This document shows positions 29,436 through 38,133 of a stretch of DNA of 62,885 nucleotides, piece after piece; positions within the stretch are counted from its first letter, which is position 1, and every line of letters starts with the position of its first letter. The stretch is taken from positions 1,308,010 through 1,370,894 of the forward strand of contig JAMPAQ010000001.1 of the NCBI GenBank assembly GCA_023667145.1, given 5' to 3'. The DNA is from Pseudoflavonifractor sp. (GTDB lineage Bacteria > Bacteroidota > Bacteroidia > Bacteroidales > Muribaculaceae). The position numbers were made by a program, and so were the translations under genes. The notes under the pieces were generated by a model. It had not been told where the DNA came from. It saw only the letters and a list, made by a program, of their open reading frames with translations, and did no database searches.

Positions 29436-29753
29436 TTATTTCTCGCCACCTATCAGGTTGATGATGCGATAGCCAACACCATAACCCTCGACTCCTATAT
29501 CTCCACATTCGCGACACTAACGTTCATGATGGGTATCGTTTTCCAGCTCCCGGTCTTTGCCTTCATCTTGGGCAAGATGGGGTTCTTGAGTGCAGCCATG
29601 CTCCGGCAATACCGGCCATACGCCTTTGTCCTGATCATGGTCGTTGCCGCGATAATCACCCCGCCCGACTTGTTTACCCTCGTCATGGTGACAATCCCGA
29701 TTTACGGGTTGTATGAGGCGAGCATCCTCGTTTTGGCCCGGTGGGCGCGATAG
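29436..29753 (+). pseudogene. tatC remnant (C-terminal part only)
   Basis: The translated stretch FLATYQVDDAIANTITLDSY to the stop at 29753 matches the last ~105 residues of a Bacteroidota TatC twin-arginine translocase: SYISTFATLTFMMGIVFQLPVF, then the RQYRPYAFVLIMVVAAIITPPDLFTL motif and the last helix. A full TatC is about 250-270 aa with six helices; the first four helices and the N-terminus are missing. The preceding ~20 in-frame residues do not look like TatC. The toxin-antitoxin pair lies directly upstream on the other strand, so insertion or deletion probably truncated the gene. Confidence 0.8.
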
Positions 29754-29790
29754 GGGAGTCCCGCCATGGCCGGGCTGTGGCTGATGCGTG

Positions 29791-30636
29791 TCAATCGGCG
29801 GTCGTGGCCTCGTTGCCCCCGGCAAGCCCGCGTGGCAGCAGCAAGTCGTTGTCGTCGATATACCTCACCCGGGTACCGTCTGACAGCGATGTCATGAACA
29901 GCAGGTAATTTTCCGGGTTGTCAAAATCTGGGGCGAAAGGCAGCAGTTTCTCCCAGTCCGACAATATCTCAAACGTGTCGGCGCTGTTGTCGCTCATCTT
30001 GAATGTCATCTCCTGTGCAATGCCGTTGCGCGTGAAGCTGAACGTCAGTCGGTTTTCGCCATCTGTCGTCGATGTGCTGTAGCGCCCTTGCAGCACGAGC
30101 CTGTCAGCCGGCATCTCCTTGAAATTCATCGGGTCCTCAAACAGTAAGAACCTGTAGTCCCCGCAGAGGAAAAGCGTCCGCTGGTTTGAGAACAGGTCAT
30201 TGAGATTGTCGCTCCCCGTGTTCCAAAACCCGTAGAACCCGAGATAGGGCATGGTGACATCAATCGTCAGCACTGTGTTGTTATCTTGCACATTGTCATG
30301 AATGGTGAGTTTGGTCGAGCCCTCTTTTACCCCCGTGATGATGAGCTTCTGCTGCTCAAACCTCACCATGTAGGGCGATGTCTCCACCGATATCTCCGCT
30401 ATCCCCGCCGGCGACTCCGTCAGCGTGTAGTCGGCGCTCCCTTTCTTGAACGGGATGCGGCGCGTGAATCCACGGCGCACCTCGTATGTCGTCTCGTCAA
30501 ACTGTATCGGCTTTGACGACGGAGAGTGGTCCTCCTCACAAGCCGGCAGCAGTATGCCTATCATCATTGCCGCCATGATGCACCACAGCCCCGATAGTCC
30601 CATCCGTTTCATAATATTGTCGTGTCGCATTGTCAA
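29791..30636 (-). CDS. Lipoprotein of unknown function
   Basis: A 281-aa protein with a lipoprotein signal: basic start, hydrophobic core and lipobox LLPAC. The rest is beta-rich with an Ig-like pattern (YEVRRGFTRRIPFKKGSADYTL...GVKEGSTKLTIHDN) and a C-terminal half without a family I recognise. A second ATG eight codons in (30612) gives MKRMGLSG and may be the true start. It lies 59 nt downstream of the symporter gene on the same strand and may be co-transcribed. Confidence 0.7.
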   Translation of the reverse strand: MTMRHDNIMKRMGLSGLWCIMAAMMIGILLPACEEDHSPSSKPIQFDETTYEVRRGFTRRIPFKKGSADYTLTESPAGIAEISVETSPYMVRFEQQKLIITGVKEGSTKLTIHDNVQDNNTVLTIDVTMPYLGFYGFWNTGSDNLNDLFSNQRTLFLCGDYRFLLFEDPMNFKEMPADRLVLQGRYSTSTTDGENRLTFSFTRNGIAQEMTFKMSDNSADTFEILSDWEKLLPFAPDFDNPENYLLFMTSLSDGTRVRYIDDNDLLLPRGLAGGNEATTAD

Positions 30637-30695
30637 TGGTTTTACGCTTAAAGTGTTATACCTCTATAACGTATCGCCATGCCGCATTATTATGC

Positions 30696-31889
30696 CTATA
30701 CTTCAGTGACCTCTCGTGTCTCGCAAAAAAATCGGTTCACGATTATGGCCAAGGCACCGTCGCCGGTGACATTACATGCCGTCCCAAAACTGTCCATTGC
30801 GATATACAGCGCTATCATCAGCGCGTTGTCGGCCTCCGTGAAGCCCAGCATCGAGCTGAGTATGCCGAGTGATGCCATTATGGCTCCGCCGGGTACTCCC
30901 GGGGCCGCTATGATGGTGATGCCGAGCATGGCGATAAATCCCGCAAACATCGTGAAATCGTATGGCATCCCCTGTGTTATCATCAGCGCGAGTGCACACG
31001 CCACTATCTTCAGCGTGCTGCCCGACATGTGGATGGTGGCACACAGCGGTATCACAAACCCCGCCACCCTCGGCGACACCCCTGTCGCTATCGACTGCCG
31101 CAGGGTCACCGGGATTGTCGCCGCCGACGACTGCGTGCCGAGGGCCGTAAAGTAGGCCGGGAGCATCGTCCGCAGCAGCCTGAACGGGTTGCGGCTTCCG
31201 CGTGAGAACATCGCCGCGATGCAATATTGGGCCACGAGCAGCAGCACGTGCAACACGAATATCACCACGATTATCTTGGCGAATGTCCGCAGCACGCTCC
31301 CCACCTGGCCCGTCACGGTCATGTCGAGGAATATGCCGAATATATAGACCGGCAGCAGCGGTATGATGACCGCACGTATCGCCATCTCTATTATGTCGCG
31401 CAGGTCGTTGAGACACCCGCGCAGCGTGTCAGACGTCAGCCGCGAGCACCCTATGCCGAGCAGGAACGCCGTCACCAAGGCCGTCATCACCGACATCAGC
31501 GGCGGCATCTTCACCTCAAAATATGGCCGCAACCCCTCGCCGGCGTCAGCCACGGCATAGAGGTCGGGGTCATAGCCTATGAGCCTCGGGAAGACGAGGT
31601 CGCCGACCCCGTAGGAGATGAGTCCCGCACATATCGTGGCCCCGTAGGCAAGGAGCGCCGTAAACACCAGCATCTTGCCCGCGCGGTTGCCTATCTCGGC
31701 TATCGCCGGTGCCACGAACCCAAGGATTATGAGCGAGATACAGAATCCCAAGAACTCACTGAATATGCCGTTGAACGTGGCAAAAACCCGTCCCGCCCAT
31801 GTCGGTAGGCAGTATCCGGCCCCGATGCCGAGCGCCATCGCTATGATGATGCGGGGCAATAGTCCTATGTGCAATCTCCGCTGTGTCAT
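30696..31889 (-). CDS. Dicarboxylate/amino acid:cation symporter
   Basis: A 397-aa transporter of the DAACS (GltP/SstT) family. It has the hairpin-loop motif SSAATIPVTLRQS, and DSFGTACNVTGDGALAIIV matches the NxxGD-type substrate- and cation-binding helix. It imports dicarboxylates or acidic or hydroxy amino acids with protons or sodium. A GTG at 31895 is in frame, but it overlaps the -7 box, so the ATG at 31889 is preferred and the mRNA is probably leaderless. Confidence 0.87.
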   Translation of the reverse strand: MTQRRLHIGLLPRIIIAMALGIGAGYCLPTWAGRVFATFNGIFSEFLGFCISLIILGFVAPAIAEIGNRAGKMLVFTALLAYGATICAGLISYGVGDLVFPRLIGYDPDLYAVADAGEGLRPYFEVKMPPLMSVMTALVTAFLLGIGCSRLTSDTLRGCLNDLRDIIEMAIRAVIIPLLPVYIFGIFLDMTVTGQVGSVLRTFAKIIVVIFVLHVLLLVAQYCIAAMFSRGSRNPFRLLRTMLPAYFTALGTQSSAATIPVTLRQSIATGVSPRVAGFVIPLCATIHMSGSTLKIVACALALMITQGMPYDFTMFAGFIAMLGITIIAAPGVPGGAIMASLGILSSMLGFTEADNALMIALYIAMDSFGTACNVTGDGALAIIVNRFFCETREVTEV

Positions 31890-31894
31890 GTCCA

Positions 31895-31924
31895 CAAAGA
31901 TATTGCAATTTTCCCATGCGGCAA
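31895..31924 (-). promoter_or_regulatory. Promoter of the symporter gene, abutting the start
   Basis: On the minus strand, TATCTTTG (31902-31895) has a TTG core 19 bp upstream (31924-31922). The box ends 5 bases before the ATG at 31889. Confidence 0.62.
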
Positions 31925-32075
31925 TACCATTGTCGGCAAAATCCTGTCGCCACCCTGCTGCATCCCCTCGCGGACCTCATGTACTCGTTGGGTTTACCTA
32001 TTGTTAGTTAATTTCAATGATATTTGGCTCAATTTTTCATCAATTTTGGGTATTTCCCGCCCGTGGATGGGAAGG

Positions 32076-32083
32076 TAATTTTG
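32076..32083 (+). promoter_or_regulatory. -7 box for the first porin gene
   Basis: TAATTTTG matches TAnnTTTG, 26 bases before the ATG at 32110. It would start the porin-imelysin-heme gene series. The -33 is not evident. Confidence 0.55.
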
Positions 32084-32109
32084 CATTGTGAAAAAAGAGT
32101 GAAATATTT

Positions 32110-33441
32110 ATGAGAAAAGTGAAAGGATTTTGTTTGGGTTTGGTAGCGGGGAGTATGCTTTTGTCAGCACCCGCCCTGTCGGCCTCCGAGAGTGCCGACA
32201 GTCTGCCCGACGATGGCTTCCGTAAATTCCGCTTCGGGGGATACGGCGAGATTGTAGCCAATTTCAAGGACTATGGTACCAACCGCTTCTACGGGTCGAG
32301 CACCGGCAACTCGCGTGAGCATCGCGCCATCATCTCCATACCTCGCTTTGTCCTCGCCATCGACTACAAGTTCAACCCCAAGTGGATACTCGGGGCAGAG
32401 ATTGAGTTTGAGGCTGGGGGAACGGGTACCGCCGTCGAGCTTGAGAACTCCGAGAACGGCGAGTATGAGACCGAGATTGAGAAGGGGGGCGAGGTCGCCC
32501 TTGAGCAATTCCACATCGCCCGGCTGATTATCCCGGCGTTCAACGTCCGCGTAGGCCACATGATAGTCCCGGTCAGCCTCACTAACTCCCACCACGAACC
32601 CATCAACTTCTTTGGTGCCGAGCGCCCCGAGGGCGAGACTACCCTGCTCCCGTCGACCTGGCACGAGACGGGTCTCGAATTTTTTGGCCGCTTCGGTCGC
32701 GGATATGGCCGGTTTGCCTATCAGGCCATGATTGTTGCCGGACTCAATGCCAACGGCTTTGACCGCAACAACTGGATACAGCCCGGCAAGCAGGGCCTTT
32801 TCGAGACCGACAATTTCACTTCTCCCGGCTATGTGGCCCGCATCGACTGGCACGGTGTCCCTGGTCTGCGCACCGGCGTGTCGGCCTACTACTGTCACGA
32901 TGCCGGAGCAAACTCCGACAAGCGCCACACCTACTCCGAGATTGGCCGCATCCATGTCGCCATCGGCTCATGGGATGCCCAATACCGCAACCGATTCATC
33001 ACCGCACGCGCCAACGTGCTCTACGGCTACGTGGGCAACTCCAAGGCTCTCAGCGCCGTCAACCGTCAGCTCTCCAACAAGTCCCCCTACAGCAAGATTG
33101 GCCCCGTCGCCCGCAATGTCCTGACCTACGGTGCCGAGGTGGGATGCAATCTCGCCTCCATCATCACCGGCTTCAGGTTTCCTGTCATATACCCCTTTGT
33201 GCGCTACGAGTACTTCAATCCCCAGTACCGTGGCGAGCAGGGCCAGACGATGGACAAGCGCCTTGAGGTCAGCAAGTGGCAGGTCGGACTCAACTGGTTC
33301 GCGCTCCCAAATCTTGTGGTCAAGGCCGACTATTCCAACCGCCAGATAGGCACCTCCCGTCCGTTTGGCAAGGGCATCTATAACAGCGAGAACGAGTTTT
33401 CTATCGGTGTCGCCTATGTGGGCTGGTTCATCAACCGCTAA
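32110..33441 (+). CDS. Outer-membrane porin (OprO/OprP-like)
   Basis: A 443-aa protein with a signal peptide (cleavage near SAPALSA-S) and a beta-barrel pattern of alternating residues: FRFGGYGEIVANF at the start, then FNVRVGHMIVPVSLTNSHHEPINFFGAERPEGETTLLPSTWHETGLEFFGRF, which is typical of phosphate-selective-porin-like barrels. The last strand ends GVAYVGWFINR rather than with an aromatic residue. It is first in a same-strand series with an imelysin lipoprotein 61 nt downstream, so its substrate may be linked to metal or electron-acceptor handling. Confidence 0.8.
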   Translation: MRKVKGFCLGLVAGSMLLSAPALSASESADSLPDDGFRKFRFGGYGEIVANFKDYGTNRFYGSSTGNSREHRAIISIPRFVLAIDYKFNPKWILGAEIEFEAGGTGTAVELENSENGEYETEIEKGGEVALEQFHIARLIIPAFNVRVGHMIVPVSLTNSHHEPINFFGAERPEGETTLLPSTWHETGLEFFGRFGRGYGRFAYQAMIVAGLNANGFDRNNWIQPGKQGLFETDNFTSPGYVARIDWHGVPGLRTGVSAYYCHDAGANSDKRHTYSEIGRIHVAIGSWDAQYRNRFITARANVLYGYVGNSKALSAVNRQLSNKSPYSKIGPVARNVLTYGAEVGCNLASIITGFRFPVIYPFVRYEYFNPQYRGEQGQTMDKRLEVSKWQVGLNWFALPNLVVKADYSNRQIGTSRPFGKGIYNSENEFSIGVAYVGWFINR

Positions 33442-33502
33442 GCCCATCCTCTCACGCGCCTGCAATCAAAACAGCAATTATAAACAACAATCAATAAAAA
33501 CA

Positions 33503-34654
33503 ATGACAATGAAAAAGACATTACTTCTGTCAGTTCTCTGCGGTGGCCTGATGCTGGCATCATGCAGTGACAACAATGAACCCGACGGTGTCGAGGTCGA
33601 TGCAAAGGATATCGACTATACCGCCGCCAACGCTGCCTCCTGGGGCAATTACATGGTGCAGGTGGCCGGTCTGCTCAAGAATGACGCAGCCTCGCTCTAC
33701 GACGCATGGGCCACGAGCTACAACGGTGGTCGCTCCTATGCCGACATCTTCAAGAGCCACAACGGCGAGGGATACGAGAGCGCCGCAGGTTGCATCGAGG
33801 AGATAATCGACGGCTGCATCGACATTGCCAGCGAGGTCGGCTCGCAGAAGATTGGCGAGCCCTACCGCCTCTACACCGGCGGCAAGCCCACCGAGGCGCT
33901 CTATGCCGTTGAGTCATGGTATAGCTGGCACTCCCGCGAGGACTATGCCAACAACATCTACTCGATACGCAACTCCTACCTCGGCTCTACCGATGGCACG
34001 TTGGCCACCAACTCCATCTCCTCCTACGTGGCCTCAGTCGATGCCGCCCTCGATGCTGAGGTCAAGGGTGCCATCAATGCCGCTGCCGCTGCCATCCTCG
34101 CCATCCCGCAGCCGTTCCGCAACAACATCAACAGCCCCGAGGCTCGTGCTGCCATGGACGCGTGCAGCGACCTTGAGACCATTCTCGATCAGAAGCTCAA
34201 GCCGTTGTTTACCCCCGCTCCCGCCTCGGCTGCAAGCCGTCTCGACGCTATAGTCGCCAACTATGTTGACGTGATTGTCCTCCCCACCTACCGTTCGCTC
34301 AAGGAGAAGAACGCCGCTCTCTACGATGCAACCGTGGCTTTCCGCTCCGCACCCTCCGACAACGCCTTTGCCGCCGCTTGCAACGCTTGGCTTGTGGCCC
34401 GCGAGCCGTGGGAACGTAGTGAGGCATTCCTCTTTGGACCCGTCGATGCCCTTGGCTTTGACCCCAACATGGACAGCTGGCCTCTCGACCAGGAGCAGAT
34501 TGTCCAGATACTCAACTCGGGCAACTTCAATGACCTCAACTGGACTGACGGTGATGCCGACGATAAGATTGAGGCAGCCCAGTCACTCCGTGGATTCCAC
34601 ACGCTTGAGTTCCTTATCTTCAAGGATGGACAGGCCCGCCGTGTGCAAAACTAA
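33503..34654 (+). CDS. Imelysin-family lipoprotein
   Basis: A 383-aa periplasmic or surface lipoprotein (lipobox LASCS). It is a two-bundle helical protein of the imelysin/peptidase M75 family. The diagnostic GxHxxE motif is present as GFHTLE at residues 364-369 near the C-terminus. Imelysins such as IrpA and EfeO-like proteins are tied to iron or other metal uptake. The frame is open upstream to 33365, but only the ATG at 33503 (or 33509) gives a proper lipoprotein signal. Confidence 0.87.
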   Translation: MTMKKTLLLSVLCGGLMLASCSDNNEPDGVEVDAKDIDYTAANAASWGNYMVQVAGLLKNDAASLYDAWATSYNGGRSYADIFKSHNGEGYESAAGCIEEIIDGCIDIASEVGSQKIGEPYRLYTGGKPTEALYAVESWYSWHSREDYANNIYSIRNSYLGSTDGTLATNSISSYVASVDAALDAEVKGAINAAAAAILAIPQPFRNNINSPEARAAMDACSDLETILDQKLKPLFTPAPASAASRLDAIVANYVDVIVLPTYRSLKEKNAALYDATVAFRSAPSDNAFAAACNAWLVAREPWERSEAFLFGPVDALGFDPNMDSWPLDQEQIVQILNSGNFNDLNWTDGDADDKIEAAQSLRGFHTLEFLIFKDGQARRVQN

Positions 34655-34744
34655 TCTGTTTTCCCATACATTCATTACAATCTTGCGCCGCCTGTCCCCC
34701 GGCAGGTGGCGTGAGATTACCAGTATTTTTATGATGTACGATAT

Positions 34745-36178
34745 ATGTGCAAGATAGGATTCATCTTATTTGCCGGGTTGGCCGTTGTGGCTTTGCTGTC
34801 GTCGTGTGACGATGACGGCATCGACATGGACGATATTGAGGTTCCCGCCGGATATGAGTTGTCGGCGGGGACTTCGACCATATTTGTCAACTCCTCCAAG
34901 GCTTACGATACCGAGGCCGATTGGGTGTCGGGTGTCTATGCCTCGCGCTTCTTTTCCGGCGACAAGCTCTATGACGACGTGCGTACGAGTTCCAACGGAC
35001 TCGGCGGCGGTCTCGGGCCCGTATATGCCGGATACAGCTGTGGCAGCTGTCACCGCAACGCGGGACGCACCAAGCCGGCCTTGTGGAACGACGGCGGCAG
35101 CGGCCCTTACGGATTCTCGGCCATGCTCGTCTATGTGTCGCGCAAGAACGGTGCGCTGTTCCGCGACTATGGCCGCGTGCTTCACGACCAGTCTATCTAT
35201 GGGGTCAAGGCCGAGGGCAAGCTCAAGGTCGACTGGCGCTTTGAGTCATTCCGCTTTGACGACGGTGACAGCTACGAGCTTGCCTGTCCGTCCTACACGA
35301 TAACCGACTGGTATGCCGACCCGATATCGCCCGACGACCTTTTCTGTACGGTGCGTGTCCCCTTGCGCCACGTGGGCATGGGGCAGATGATGGCTCTCGA
35401 CCCGGTCGAGATCGAGGCTCTCGCGGCCCGCAGCAATTATCCCGAGTATGGCATCAGCGGACGCTGCAACTACATCACCGAGCGCGGGGTGACCATGCTT
35501 GGGGTGTCGGGCAATAAGGCCCAACATGCCGATCTCACCGTCGAACTCGGATTTTCAAGCGACATGGGGGTGACCAACAGCCGTTATCCCGAGGAGATAT
35601 GCGAGGGGCAGGTGCAGATTAACCAAGGCTCTATGATGGGGCTTGCCTATGACCGTCTTGATGTGTCGACCGAGGATATGGAGGATGTCGACCTCTACAT
35701 GCAGAGTCTCGGCGTCCCGGCGCGGCGCAATGTCAATGACCCGGTTGTGAGGCGTGGCGAGGAGATGTTCTATCAGGCGCGTTGCCACCTGTGCCACGTG
35801 ACCACGCTCCACACCCGCGTCAGAGGTTCGACCCTCCTCAACGGTACGCGTCTGCCATGGCTTGGCAACCAGACCATCCACCCTTACAGCGACTATCTGC
35901 TCCACGACATGGGTTCGGAGATAATGGGCGTGGGACTCAACGACAACTATGTCTCGGGACTCGCCCGGGGCAACGAGTGGCGCACGACCCCGCTCTGGGG
36001 CATCGGGTTGCAGGAGAAGGTCAACGGACACACCTATTTCCTCCACGATGGCCGCGCCCGCAATCTCACCGAGGCCATCATGTGGCATGGGGGTGAGGGT
36101 GAGGCGTCAAAGCGTCTCTTTGCCCGCATGAACCGCGATGACCGTGCCGCGCTTATCAAGTTTTTACAATCACTCTAA
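34745..36178 (+). CDS. Di-heme oxidoreductase lipoprotein (DUF1111/DHOR)
   Basis: A 477-aa lipoprotein (lipobox LLSSC) with two c-type heme sites: CGSCH at residues 99-103 and CHLCH at 347-351. Spacing and the motifs LWGIGLQEKVNGHTYFLHDGRARNLTEAIMWHGGE match the di-heme oxidoreductase family, distantly related to cytochrome c peroxidases. Imelysin next to this family is a recurrent pairing in other bacteria. Heme attachment would need the CcsBA synthase encoded about 3 kb downstream. Confidence 0.88.
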   Translation: MCKIGFILFAGLAVVALLSSCDDDGIDMDDIEVPAGYELSAGTSTIFVNSSKAYDTEADWVSGVYASRFFSGDKLYDDVRTSSNGLGGGLGPVYAGYSCGSCHRNAGRTKPALWNDGGSGPYGFSAMLVYVSRKNGALFRDYGRVLHDQSIYGVKAEGKLKVDWRFESFRFDDGDSYELACPSYTITDWYADPISPDDLFCTVRVPLRHVGMGQMMALDPVEIEALAARSNYPEYGISGRCNYITERGVTMLGVSGNKAQHADLTVELGFSSDMGVTNSRYPEEICEGQVQINQGSMMGLAYDRLDVSTEDMEDVDLYMQSLGVPARRNVNDPVVRRGEEMFYQARCHLCHVTTLHTRVRGSTLLNGTRLPWLGNQTIHPYSDYLLHDMGSEIMGVGLNDNYVSGLARGNEWRTTPLWGIGLQEKVNGHTYFLHDGRARNLTEAIMWHGGEGEASKRLFARMNRDDRAALIKFLQSL

Positions 36179-36196
36179 AACGACTGTTTACCAAAT

Positions 36197-37414
36197 ATGA
36201 GAAAGAAAATATTCATGCTCCTTGTTGCCTTGGTGGCTGTGGCACAGTGTGCCCATGCCCAGTATGAGGAGGATACCGAGAATGGTGTCGTGTCGCTCGC
36301 GGGACGCAAGGGATTTGTATTCGCCACCAAGAAGGGTGACTTCGTCTTCAAGCCTTATCTGTTGGTTCAGACCTCGGCCAACTTCAATTATTATGACGAT
36401 GAGGGTCTCGACCCTGCCTATAATCAGGACAATGTGGCCAACTCGGGCTTTGCCATCCCTTACGCCGTACTTGGATTCACGGGCAAGGCATTCGGCATCG
36501 TCACGTTCAACCTCTCCATCAATGCCGCTGCCACGGGCGGTGGGCTGCTCCAACAGGCTTGGGCCGACGTGCAGCCGCGTGAGGCGATCGGTGTCAGGGT
36601 GGGTAAGTTCAAGACCCCCTTTTCCCACGCCTACCTGACCACGCTTGGTGAGACGCTGTTCCCCTCGCTCCCCACGTCGCTCACCGCGCCGGTCATCTTC
36701 CCCTATTCGCTCAATGCCGTGGCACCGCATATCGGGACGGGGTTTGACCTCGGTGTCGAGGTGCATGGACTCATACGTCAGCGCTGGGGCTATCAGGTCG
36801 GACTCTTCAACGGCACCGGGCCGTCGGTCAACGTCGCGGGCAAGACTTTCAGCGACGACTGGCACATCCCGTCGTTGCTCTATGCGGCCCGCTTCACGTT
36901 CATGCCCTTTGGTGTCATGCCGGCCACCCAGGGTGACCCCGACCGTCTTCATGACAACAAGATGCTCATCGGTCTGTCGGTGTCGCTCAATGTCGAGAGC
37001 GAGAATGAGAGTACCAACGATTTCCGTGCCGGGGCTGAGTTCGCTTGGATTAAGGATCGTCTCTATCTCGGTGCCGAGATGTACTATATGCACGTCGGCT
37101 TTACCAAGCGGCAGAAGATTGACCGCTCGTTCAACTACCTTGCGGGTTACGTGCAGGCCGGATATTTTGTCACCCCGAGGCTTCAGGCGGCTCTCCGCTA
37201 CGACCTGATGGACCGCAACGGACTCGACAAGGGGGGATTGCTCAACATGCCCGCTGTCGGTGCCGACTATTTTTTCAAGGGCTTCAATCTCAAGGTTCAG
37301 GCCATGTATCAGTACACAGGCCGCACTGGCCACGATTCCCAGCTCGACCGCGATGAGGATAATCTTGGACTGGCCACCCACTCGGCGACGTTGCAGCTTC
37401 AATACACATTCTGA
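36197..37414 (+). CDS. Second outer-membrane porin (OprO/OprP-like)
   Basis: A 405-aa beta-barrel protein with a signal peptide (AQCAHAQ) and a C-terminal phenylalanine (LQLQYTF). Inner stretches VGKFKTPFSHAYLTTLGETLFPSLPTSL-like match phosphate-selective-porin-type barrels. It starts 18 nt after the di-heme gene and its stop overlaps the next start by one base (TGATG), so it is inside a tightly coupled operon. Confidence 0.82.
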   Translation: MRKKIFMLLVALVAVAQCAHAQYEEDTENGVVSLAGRKGFVFATKKGDFVFKPYLLVQTSANFNYYDDEGLDPAYNQDNVANSGFAIPYAVLGFTGKAFGIVTFNLSINAAATGGGLLQQAWADVQPREAIGVRVGKFKTPFSHAYLTTLGETLFPSLPTSLTAPVIFPYSLNAVAPHIGTGFDLGVEVHGLIRQRWGYQVGLFNGTGPSVNVAGKTFSDDWHIPSLLYAARFTFMPFGVMPATQGDPDRLHDNKMLIGLSVSLNVESENESTNDFRAGAEFAWIKDRLYLGAEMYYMHVGFTKRQKIDRSFNYLAGYVQAGYFVTPRLQAALRYDLMDRNGLDKGGLLNMPAVGADYFFKGFNLKVQAMYQYTGRTGHDSQLDRDEDNLGLATHSATLQLQYTF

Positions 37415-38133
37415 TGACTATGAGACGACTTGGTAAGACAATCATTATGGCCGCCGTCATCTCGGGTTCGTTGGCTGCGTGTGACGAGGGTCGCATATAT
37501 GACGATACCGCCATCGACAGCCGCGAGGGTGTGACCGTGAGGCTGTCGGGCCGGTTGTCGGGCCTCGATACATGGCCGGGTGGGTACAGTGTGGTCGTGG
37601 CCGGGTTTGACGACCGTTCCGACTATGCTCTTATATCCAAGTCGGTCGGATATCCTGATGCCGATGGTCTCGTCGAGGTCGAGATGACGGGTGTCGGCGA
37701 GGGTGTCACGACGGTGGAACTGTGTGTGGTCAACCGTCTGCGTCAGCGTGTCGCGACGTTTGCCTCAGTCCCCGCCGGTGGTGGCAGGGTGATTGACATT
37801 GATGCCGGGACGGTCGATGTGTCGATGTTTGGCACGGTGCAGTCGGCGGTGTTCAGTACTACGTGTGCCAACTGTCACGGGGCGAGCAACCATGCCGCCG
37901 CCGGGCTTTATCTGACCGAGGGCCACAGTTACGGTTCGCTCGTCAGTCAGCCGTCGGTCAAGGATGCGGCGATGATGCGAGTGTCGCTCGGCGATGCCTC
38001 GTCGAGTATGCTCTATCAGGCGCTTGCCACCGATGTGTCAACCTCCTGGAACTACGACCACACTAAGGAGATAATTTCTATAGTTACACTTGACTTGATA
38101 AAAGATTGGATAGATGGTGGTGCGAGACAATGA
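37414..38133 (+). CDS. Mono-heme c-type lipoprotein
   Basis: A 239-aa lipoprotein (lipobox LAAC) with one heme motif, CANCH at residues 151-155, in TTCANCHGASNHAAAGLYL, resembling planctomycete-type cytochrome domains. The N-terminal ~125 residues are beta-rich and not recognised. Coupled to the preceding porin (1-nt overlap). A plausible electron carrier for the di-heme enzyme. Confidence 0.78.
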   Translation: MTMRRLGKTIIMAAVISGSLAACDEGRIYDDTAIDSREGVTVRLSGRLSGLDTWPGGYSVVVAGFDDRSDYALISKSVGYPDADGLVEVEMTGVGEGVTTVELCVVNRLRQRVATFASVPAGGGRVIDIDAGTVDVSMFGTVQSAVFSTTCANCHGASNHAAAGLYLTEGHSYGSLVSQPSVKDAAMMRVSLGDASSSMLYQALATDVSTSWNYDHTKEIISIVTLDLIKDWIDGGARQ

